64,000 bases of DNA from Marinomonas aquiplantarum (GTDB taxonomy: Bacteria > Pseudomonadota > Gammaproteobacteria > Pseudomonadales > Marinomonadaceae), in contig NZ_QNRF01000001.1 of the NCBI RefSeq assembly GCF_003314975.1, forward strand, positions 372,001 to 436,000, read 5' to 3'. The notes under the pieces are model-generated. The model was given only the letters and a program-made list of their open reading frames with translations. It had not been told where the DNA came from and ran no database searches. The position numbers and the translations under genes were made by a program. Below are positions 57,678 through 64,000 of this stretch, piece after piece (position 1 is the stretch's first letter; the number at the start of each line of letters is the position of its first letter).

Positions 57678-59828
57678 CTAGCCTCGACGCCAACTGTGGT
57701 ACTTCTCAAGCCAGCTCAGTATTTTGGCAGGTGCATGTGCACGCTTCCATTCTCCAGCGGCATATTTATTGGCTTCCGCCCAAGTAGGATAAGTGTGAAT
57801 CGTGCCTAAAATCTTATTCAAACCAAGACCATGCTTCATGGCTAAGACAAATTCCGCCAACAAATCACCAGCGTGTTCACCAACAATGGTGACCCCCAAA
57901 ATTTTGTCTTTGCCAGGCACAGTCAAAACCTTCACGAAACCCGTTCGAGCCCCATCTGCAATGGCACGATCTAAATCATCCAAGCCATAACGCACCACTT
58001 CGTAGGCCACGCCTTTGACTTTCGCATCCTGCTCACTTAGGCCAACACGCGCCACTTCTGGGTCGATGAAAGTCGTCCAAGGAATCACTCGGTAATCCAC
58101 ACGGAAACGTTTTAACGAACCAAACAATGCATTCACGGCGGCGTACCAAGCTTGATGCGCCGCCACATGGGTAAATTGATATGGTCCAGCCACGTCACCT
58201 GCGGCATAAATATTTGGGTACAGGGTTTCTAAATAGTCATTAGTAACAATGGTGCCTTTTGTTTCGATGCCCAGATTTTCCAAACCATAACCTTCTAATC
58301 TGGCTTCACGACCCACCGCACAAATCAGCTCATCAAATCCAATAACTCGCTCTTCACCTTCATGCTCAACCACAATGCGCTTTACGTCGCCATCACGCTC
58401 ACAACGCAACGCCGTGTGAGACGTCAGAACCGACACACCATCTTGACGTAAAGAGGTTTCCGCTAGCTCCGAAACATCTTCGTCCTCTCGTGCCATTAAG
58501 CGTTGAGAACGTTCCACCTGAATCACCTCAGACCCAAGTCTGGCAAAGCTTTGAGCCAACTCACAACCGATTGGACCACCGCCAAGAATTACCAATCGCT
58601 TAGGCGGTGTATCACGCTTAGCAAAAGCCTCCCACAAGGTATCACTGGTTAAGTACCCAACGTCTTCAAGGCCTTCTAATTTAGGAACAAATGGTCGAGC
58701 CCCAGTTGCTAACACAATACTGCGCGCGGTCATGCGTTGCGTACCGCCCTCGTTTAACTGAATTTCCACTGTCCAAGGGTCAATTAACTTGGCATAACCC
58801 TGAACCACATTCACCCCTAGCTCAGTGTAACGCTCCACACTGTCATGAGGTTCCACTTGGCGCACCACATCTTGAACTCGCGCCATCACCTGTTTAAACG
58901 AAAAGCTTGGCTCACTGCTCTGCAAACCATAGTGCTCAGCGTGGCGAATTTGGTTTGCTACCTTCGCGCTTTTGATCAATGCCTTACTCGGAATACAACC
59001 ATAATTTAAGCAATCGCCGCCCATTTTGTGGGCTTCAATCAAGGTCACTTTCGCCTTAACCGCAGCAGCAATGTAAGCACTTACCAATCCACCCGCGCCC
59101 GCACCAATGACAATCATATTTTGATCAAATGCCTTTGGCTTAGAGTAGCCCGCGTAAACTCGTCGCCCTTTTAGCCAATTCAAGCTCTTTTTGGCAACCA
59201 AAGGAAACACACCCAAAAGCACAAATGACAACAACAATGAAGGCGATAAAATACCGGATAGACTGTCAATTTGACCCAATTGCGTGCCCGCGTTCACATA
59301 CACCAGAGTCCCCGCTAACATGCCTAACTGGCTCACCCAGTAAAAGGTCAACGCACGGATACGTGTTAAACCCATCAATAAATTAATTAAGAAGAAAGGG
59401 AAAACTGGCACCAAACGTAGGGTAAAAAGATAAAACGCACCCTCTTTTTCAATACCTTGGTTAATCGCCGCAAGGCGATCGCCAAACTTGGATTGCACCA
59501 TATCCTGCAACAAGTATCGGGACACTAAAAAAGCCAGCGTCGCACCAATGGAACTGGCAAAAGACACAATCAACAGTCCCCAGCCTAAGCCAAATAAGGC
59601 ACCCGCTGCCAACGTCATGATAGCGGCGCCAGGCAAAGAAAGCGCTGTGACTAACACATACATTAATAGAAAAACGCCACCCACTAGAATCGGGCTGGCA
59701 CTGCGCCATTCTTCAAACTGTACTAAACCAGATTTTAAGCCAGACAGCGTCAACAACTGGTGCAGATCAAAGTAAAAGAAGCCTGCAGCCAATAAGGCAA
59801 TAAGCACCAATAAACCTATTTTTTTCAT
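57678..59828 (-). CDS. TVP38/TMEM64-FAD disulfide oxidoreductase fusion
   Basis: A 716-residue fusion. Residues about 1-225 are a DedA-like TVP38 membrane domain with six helices (GAAIMTLAAGALFG, FTLRLVPVFPFFLINLLMGLT). About 235-716 is a mercuric-reductase-like flavoprotein: FAD motif GAGAGG, redox disulfide GGDCLNYGCIPSK, NAD motif GGGPIGCE, and the C-terminal HTYPTWAE with a His base. It would be a membrane-anchored disulfide or quinone reductase; substrate unknown. Coupled to DUF547 downstream. Confidence 0.93.
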   Translation of the reverse strand: MKKIGLLVLIALLAAGFFYFDLHQLLTLSGLKSGLVQFEEWRSASPILVGGVFLLMYVLVTALSLPGAAIMTLAAGALFGLGWGLLIVSFASSIGATLAFLVSRYLLQDMVQSKFGDRLAAINQGIEKEGAFYLFTLRLVPVFPFFLINLLMGLTRIRALTFYWVSQLGMLAGTLVYVNAGTQLGQIDSLSGILSPSLLLSFVLLGVFPLVAKKSLNWLKGRRVYAGYSKPKAFDQNMIVIGAGAGGLVSAYIAAAVKAKVTLIEAHKMGGDCLNYGCIPSKALIKSAKVANQIRHAEHYGLQSSEPSFSFKQVMARVQDVVRQVEPHDSVERYTELGVNVVQGYAKLIDPWTVEIQLNEGGTQRMTARSIVLATGARPFVPKLEGLEDVGYLTSDTLWEAFAKRDTPPKRLVILGGGPIGCELAQSFARLGSEVIQVERSQRLMAREDEDVSELAETSLRQDGVSVLTSHTALRCERDGDVKRIVVEHEGEERVIGFDELICAVGREARLEGYGLENLGIETKGTIVTNDYLETLYPNIYAAGDVAGPYQFTHVAAHQAWYAAVNALFGSLKRFRVDYRVIPWTTFIDPEVARVGLSEQDAKVKGVAYEVVRYGLDDLDRAIADGARTGFVKVLTVPGKDKILGVTIVGEHAGDLLAEFVLAMKHGLGLNKILGTIHTYPTWAEANKYAAGEWKRAHAPAKILSWLEKYHSWRRG

Positions 59829-60011
59829 TCATAACCCCACAACACCTGATTAAGGTCGTTAATTTAATTCTATTATTAACAGGTTAGACTGACTGAGGTC
59901 GGCCATTCTTACAGCATAATGGAAAAACAATGAGAAAAGGAAATGAACTCTTGAACACCATGACAAAGACAGAAGACCTTTGTCATGGCAGTAAGACGCG
60001 GTCAATAAAGG

Positions 60012-61214
60012 CTAGACACTTGCGTTGATTCGATTGGCCAACAGACTGAACAACACCCCAAAGACGCAAACTAAAAGCACCAAGCCAACAATGCCAGGTA
60101 AACCAAATACAGTCATTAAAGCCGCATAACTTGGCGGGCCAATGGTCGCCCCTAGATTACCGAACTGAGCCAGCAGTCCATACCCTTGAGCTTGCTCCGC
60201 AGGGTTACGCGCCAATGTTGGAATCATCGCCAGTGATGCACCTGGAATCATCCCTAAGCACAACACCATTGCCCCAAGTAAAATCGCAAACAACCAAGGT
60301 GTATGTGCTGCAGCCAACAAACTAACGCCAGCGATTGCCACACCAAGGTAAGCAAGAAAAGCCACCCTTTGTGGTCGCATTAAATACTGGGCTATGGCCC
60401 CAGCGAGAAAGGTGCCGCCCGTGCTTAACAAGGGAAGAATCACCAACATGCTTTTATGCAAGGTTTTGTCTTCAATCAGACTTGGAACATACGTTAAAAC
60501 GGACACTAGGGTGCAGGTGTAAAACAAGAAAACCAAACTTGGTAACAGCGCTCTTGGGTTCTGGTAGATGCGTAACATTTGTGCCAATACACTGCCTTGA
60601 TTCGGAGCCACAGGCGGTAAAACCAACACCGGATTGTTTTTCAAAATCAAAAATAAAATCAGCCCCATGCCGGTGATCAAGAATCCGTGATTCAAGAAAA
60701 CAGCACTCAATCCATGGGTGTCTAAAATATTCTTACCTAAGCCACCACACACGGCAAAAGCCACCCCAAAAAAGGTGCCCCAAATCCCCATCGTTAAAGA
60801 TTTATGTTTGGGAGCGCTTAATTTTGCAATCAAGGTTGGCGCTGCGACCACAACCCCTAACTGAGAAAAACCTTCCAGCAAGCGGGTTAGTAATAACACA
60901 TTGAAAGGCGGCAACGTCGATTGGATAAACGACAAAACCCCACCCAACAAAAGCGCCCCGACTAATACTCTCAAATAGCCAAAGCGACTGGCGATCATGC
61001 CCGCCGACACACCAAAAATAAGTCCAGCAATACCCACCACAGAAAGCGACATCCCCGTTAAGGTTGCACCTTGTTGATAGTGTGCCAACAGCGCATCAAA
61101 GGATACGGAAAACTTGGCAAACTGCATCGCTGCCGACACCCCAGCCACCCATAACAAAGCGACTTCTAACCACTGAGTTTTCTCGACGGCAACGGGGGAT
61201 TGAATCTCTGACAT
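60012..61214 (-). CDS. MFS transporter, CynX/NimT-like
   Basis: A 400-residue transporter with 12 predicted helices. Features such as SVVGIAGLIFGVSAGMIASRFG and LLTRLLEGFSQLGVVVAAPTLIAK fit the cyanate/2-nitroimidazole (CynX/NimT) MFS branch. The substrate is unknown. Single-gene unit between the flavoprotein fusion and the RibN gene. Confidence 0.88.
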   Translation of the reverse strand: MSEIQSPVAVEKTQWLEVALLWVAGVSAAMQFAKFSVSFDALLAHYQQGATLTGMSLSVVGIAGLIFGVSAGMIASRFGYLRVLVGALLLGGVLSFIQSTLPPFNVLLLTRLLEGFSQLGVVVAAPTLIAKLSAPKHKSLTMGIWGTFFGVAFAVCGGLGKNILDTHGLSAVFLNHGFLITGMGLILFLILKNNPVLVLPPVAPNQGSVLAQMLRIYQNPRALLPSLVFLFYTCTLVSVLTYVPSLIEDKTLHKSMLVILPLLSTGGTFLAGAIAQYLMRPQRVAFLAYLGVAIAGVSLLAAAHTPWLFAILLGAMVLCLGMIPGASLAMIPTLARNPAEQAQGYGLLAQFGNLGATIGPPSYAALMTVFGLPGIVGLVLLVCVFGVLFSLLANRINASV

Positions 61215-61358
61215 TCGGTTTCCTATACACTGGATCTGGGCAAATTGAAATAATTGACCCCTTGGACAAATTTTATTGCGCTATTTTAGTTCAAAGCCCG
61301 AAAGAAAAGACAGATGAGGGCACTTCATTCTTGCAAGAAATGAGGAAAGGTGAGTAAT

Positions 61359-61402
61359 GGACGACGACTTACCTCACCACACAACCAAGTAAATCATCGT
61401 CC
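61359..61402. repeat. Inverted repeat after the riboflavin transporter gene
   Basis: Arms GGACGACGACTTAC and GTAAATCATCGTCC pair with two G-T positions around a 16-base loop, just after the ribN-type stop. No T run; perhaps a weak terminator. Confidence 0.45.
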
Positions 61403-61418
61403 ACACTGAAGTTCGTTA

Positions 61419-62354
61419 CTAAGCGCTTCGGGAAACCGCGTTCAACTCAGTCTTACGCAGCTCTTTCATACGCAACCCAATGTTACCAAGAATCAGCATT
61501 AGTCCACCGATGATTTGATAAGCGGTTAAACTCATATCCAAAAACAGCCAATTAATAGCGGCGGCAAAAACAGGAAATGAAAGCTCTGCAAGGGTTGCCA
61601 ATTGCGCTGGTACGGTTTTTAACCCTTGGTAATAGAACCACATGCCAATAAAACCACTCAACAATGCCATTAATATAGCCAGCCCTAAATCTGAGATCTG
61701 CATACTCACTAAGGTCTCTGTTTGCACTAACGCCAGAGGCGCCAACACCAACAAACCGGCCACAAAGCGACCTGACATAATGGCATTTGCCGGCACATTT
61801 TGATGAGATAAATACTTACCACAAACCGTTGCGGCGCCCCAAGCAATGACAGCAATTAAGGTAAATCCATAACCCTTTATAATGCTGACGCTGTCATTTG
61901 AATAATGCCATTGAGCATCGCCTAAGTGACGTAGATCTGGCCACATCATCACAAAGCTGCCCAATAATATGACCGCGGCCCATTGCACAAACTGCCCTTC
62001 AATCCGCTCTTTGAGAAACCAAAAAGCCAGCAAAATAGCCACAATTGGTTGCAGTTTTTGCAATAAGATCACGACCGTTGGGTTTAAATATTGAAAGGCC
62101 TCGGTAAATGCCAACGTACCAATGGCAGAGCCAACACCACCAATAAAAAACAGACAAGATAAGCTCACCAGCGACAAATGCCGATAGACATGACGATAGC
62201 GCCACAACATAGGAGCAATAAAAATAACCAGTGTAAGGTGTTCGATTAGAACGATTTGCAGAGTGCTATAACCCGCCCCCAGCAAAGGGTAACGAATTAA
62301 GGTATCCAGTGCCCACGTGAAGCACGCGATCATGATAAAGAATGTTCCTGCCAT
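61419..62354 (-). CDS. ribN: DMT-family riboflavin transporter (RibN type)
   Basis: A 311-residue EamA/DMT protein with ten predicted helices in two repeats (FFIMIACFTWALDTLIRYPLL; PVFAAAINWLFLDMSLTAYQIIGGL). An FMN riboswitch upstream identifies flavin control, and DMT proteins under FMN riboswitches are the RibN riboflavin importers known from Rhizobium and Vibrio. ATG 62354 has GGAG eight bases upstream. The longer frame to 62519 translates riboswitch sequence and was rejected. Riboflavin as substrate rests on the riboswitch. Confidence 0.9.
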   Translation of the reverse strand: MAGTFFIMIACFTWALDTLIRYPLLGAGYSTLQIVLIEHLTLVIFIAPMLWRYRHVYRHLSLVSLSCLFFIGGVGSAIGTLAFTEAFQYLNPTVVILLQKLQPIVAILLAFWFLKERIEGQFVQWAAVILLGSFVMMWPDLRHLGDAQWHYSNDSVSIIKGYGFTLIAVIAWGAATVCGKYLSHQNVPANAIMSGRFVAGLLVLAPLALVQTETLVSMQISDLGLAILMALLSGFIGMWFYYQGLKTVPAQLATLAELSFPVFAAAINWLFLDMSLTAYQIIGGLMLILGNIGLRMKELRKTELNAVSRSA

Positions 62355-62440
62355 CTTTGCTTTCTCCAAAAAAATAAGATGCACAGGGGTGATGAAACTG
62401 ACTACACCAAGTTGCACGCACAGTACGCACGCAACAGCAC

Positions 62441-62462
62441 AAAACCCTCCTGTAAGGAGGTT
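62441..62462 (-). terminator. Expression-platform terminator of the FMN riboswitch
   Basis: Minus-strand stem AACCTCCT/AGGAGGGTT with a three-base loop and TTTT after it, directly downstream of the aptamer and 87 bases before the ATG. It would stop transcription when FMN is bound. Confidence 0.7.
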
Positions 62463-62477
62463 CTTTTGCCTTGGTCG

Positions 62478-62640
62478 ATCTTCTATCATCCGGACTGTAA
62501 CCGTCGGCTCTGGAATCACACCAGATCTGCTGACCTTAAAAGCCCATTAATGGCTTTCAAGCGCTCGCGGGCTGTTTGAAAGCTCATCACTTTCAAAGTC
62601 ACCGCCGGTGGGGAATTTCGCCCCGCCCCGAAGTTCGATG
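62478..62640 (-). promoter_or_regulatory. FMN riboswitch (RFN element)
   Basis: The minus strand contains the conserved RFN blocks in order: CTTCGGGGCGGGGCGAAATT, CCCCACCGGCGGT, AGCCCGCGAGCGC, GGTCAGCAGATCTGGTG, TCCAGAGCCGACGGTTACAG and TCCGGATG, closing with GAAGA. The optional 5' variable arm is short. It binds FMN and should repress the downstream transporter gene. Confidence 0.95.
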
Positions 62641-62831
62641 TTTATGAAATTTACCTGCCAACTTTAACCTTATCGCTCTAGATAGGCAATATAGCTTCGC
62701 TATGACTAAGGAAAGCCCTGACTATTTCACACTTTTATCTTGAATTCATAAAATACGACTCACAAGACTAGGGAAGTTCTTCATATTCCGCTACACTCGC
62801 CTGTCCATTAATAAGGATTTGGAATATCAAT

Positions 62832-63743
62832 ATGCCAGCATCTTCAAAAAGCGGACTTATGCTTGCTTTCACTGCATTCTTTCTTTGGGCCATAGCCCCG
62901 ATTTATTTTAAAGAAATGTCGTTTGTTCCAGCGCAAGAAATCCTTGCTCATCGCGTTATCTGGTCCTGTATTTTGGTCTTTGTGTTGATCTTCCTACTGA
63001 GATACAGCAAAGCCCTCATCGCGGCTTTGACCTCAAAAAAAATCATCTTGGCGATGCTGGCCTCCACTTTATTAATTGGCTTGAACTGGGGTACGTTTAT
63101 TTGGGCGGTACAAAATAATCAAATGCTCAGTGCCAGCTTAGGTTATTACATCAACCCTTTGATCAGTATTCTCCTAGGGGTCGTATTTTTTAAAGAGAAA
63201 CTGGACCCCATTCGAAAATTCGCCGTTGCCTTGTGTTTTTGTGCCGTGGTGTTTGAAGTATTCCAATTTGGCTCACTGCCATGGATTGCGCTTGTCTTAG
63301 CCGTCACCTTCGGCATCTATGGCCTAATACGCAAAAAAGCGGCGGTCGACAGCTTTACAGGCATGGCGATCGAAACCAGTTTCATGCTGCCTATGGCCAT
63401 CATTTACCTGATTCTTAGTCCATCCCCAACCGCTAATTTGCTAGAAAATAATGCCTCAGTAAATTGGTTATTGTTCGCTTCTGGGCCAGTGACTATGGTG
63501 CCACTGATGTGTTTTGCCGCCGCCGCGAACCGTGTCAGTATGACAACACTAGGCTTTATGCAATACATTGGTCCAACAGGCATGTTTATCCTTGCGGTAT
63601 TTGTGTATGACGAACCTCTCAGCACAGATAAACTCATCACCTTTGTTTTAATCTGGTCGGCTTTGGCCATGTTAATTTTTGACTCCATTCGCCGCCTACG
63701 TCACTCTCGACGTAAGCCGATTCCGCCGGTTGAACCAATCTAA
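62832..63743 (+). CDS. rarD: RarD family DMT transporter
   Basis: A 303-residue inner-membrane protein with ten helices and the RarD motifs GLMLAFTAFFLWAIAPIYFK near the N-terminus and QEILAHRVIWS. RarD proteins are annotated as chloramphenicol-sensitive proteins; the substrate is unknown. TAAGGA precedes the ATG. It is divergent from the riboflavin transporter, with which it shares only the membrane fold. Confidence 0.92.
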   Translation: MPASSKSGLMLAFTAFFLWAIAPIYFKEMSFVPAQEILAHRVIWSCILVFVLIFLLRYSKALIAALTSKKIILAMLASTLLIGLNWGTFIWAVQNNQMLSASLGYYINPLISILLGVVFFKEKLDPIRKFAVALCFCAVVFEVFQFGSLPWIALVLAVTFGIYGLIRKKAAVDSFTGMAIETSFMLPMAIIYLILSPSPTANLLENNASVNWLLFASGPVTMVPLMCFAAAANRVSMTTLGFMQYIGPTGMFILAVFVYDEPLSTDKLITFVLIWSALAMLIFDSIRRLRHSRRKPIPPVEPI

Positions 63744-63907
63744 AGTAAAAACGTGATAGACAAGTTTGCACTTGTCCTAGAGAGCAAAATGTCAAGATTG
63801 CCCGCAGAGCGTCATTAACAAGGAAGCTCTGCGGTAACCTACGTCCAACCCTATGGATATCATGAAAAAACCCTATTGTTGTTTGCACCAGACATAGGGA
63901 ATACATC

Positions 63908-64000
63908 ATGAAAATCAATGTACAAAAAACTTTCGCGAAAACCTTTGCGACCATTTTCTTTTCATTATCCGGTTTAGTGGTTATCTCAAGCTTTGTTTCC
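63908..64000 (+). CDS. Start of a membrane or exported protein (cut by right edge)
   Basis: ATG 63908 has AGGGAA about eight bases upstream and opens 31 codons to the edge: a short basic start (KINVQKTFAKT) followed by a hydrophobic run (FATIFFSLSGLVVISSFV). It is the beginning of a signal peptide or first TM segment, as in a chemoreceptor. The rest is outside the window. Confidence 0.55.
   Translation, partial: MKINVQKTFAKTFATIFFSLSGLVVISSFVS

Noticed and set aside
62355-62519. N-terminal extension of the riboflavin transporter
   Set aside because: It translates the FMN aptamer and terminator; the Shine-Dalgarno and family start are at 62354.
63637-63954. 105-residue minus-strand frame at the right edge
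   Set aside because: It overlaps the end of rarD and the start of the edge gene and lacks a ribosome site or domain.

Overview
The window looks like chromosome of a marine gammaproteobacterium, most likely Marinomonas or a close Oceanospirillales relative. This rests on moderate GC, many GGDEF and chemotaxis genes, Na+-coupled transport (SstT), a KdgM-type porin and the overall gene content; there is no rRNA or housekeeping marker to fix the species. I see no CRISPR array, tRNA, rRNA, prophage or intact insertion sequence.

1-13.5 kb: a truncated zinc alcohol dehydrogenase, an XRE regulator with a palindromic operator-like region, yjdM, and a three-gene operon carrying three different classes of photolyase/cryptochrome (CRY-DASH, an FAD photolyase-like protein, an iron-sulfur (6-4)-type photolyase). 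Then a GcvR-like ACT protein, an MFS exporter, SstT, a nitroreductase, a DUF3750 lipoprotein, YheV and oligopeptidase A.

13.6-28.5 kb is metal- and stress-related. It starts with a gamma-carbonic anhydrase. Next comes an ECF sigma/zinc anti-sigma pair directly upstream of a complete bufferin-type RiPP operon: DUF2282 precursor, DUF692 MNIO enzyme, DUF2063 partner and DoxX. Two matching ECF-type promoters precede the sigma gene and the precursor gene. A heme oxygenase, a DUF454 protein and an orphan TadE-like protein follow. A near-perfect Fur box lies ahead of an OmpR/EnvZ-type two-component pair. Two chemoreceptors separate this from a zinc operon (NicO-type exporter with a His-Asn tract, zur, znuC, znuB) behind a Zur box.

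28.5-44.7 kb: marC, lysE, DUF1007, thrB, a GGDEF gene and polA. Directly after polA is an Abi_2/HEPN gene bracketed by diverged copies of the polA 3' end, followed by scraps of mobile DNA. Then DUF2256, mtgA, a divergent YqhD/YqhC-like pair, a dual-specificity phosphatase-diacylglycerol kinase fusion, a DUF2383 protein and a Bcr/CflA exporter.

44.7-64 kb: a GFA protein, an aminotransferase, an old yellow enzyme, a GGDEF gene broken by a 5-bp tandem duplication, an intact GGDEF gene, an unknown protein, yhhQ behind a preQ1 riboswitch, a KdgM porin, a PAS-GAF-GGDEF protein, TauE with LysR, DUF547 with a TVP38-flavoprotein fusion, an MFS transporter, an FMN-riboswitch-controlled RibN-type transporter, rarD, and a truncated gene at the right edge.

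Many starts were moved downstream of the longest open frame because a Shine-Dalgarno sequence and family length agreed. All function calls come from reading the protein sequence; no search was run.
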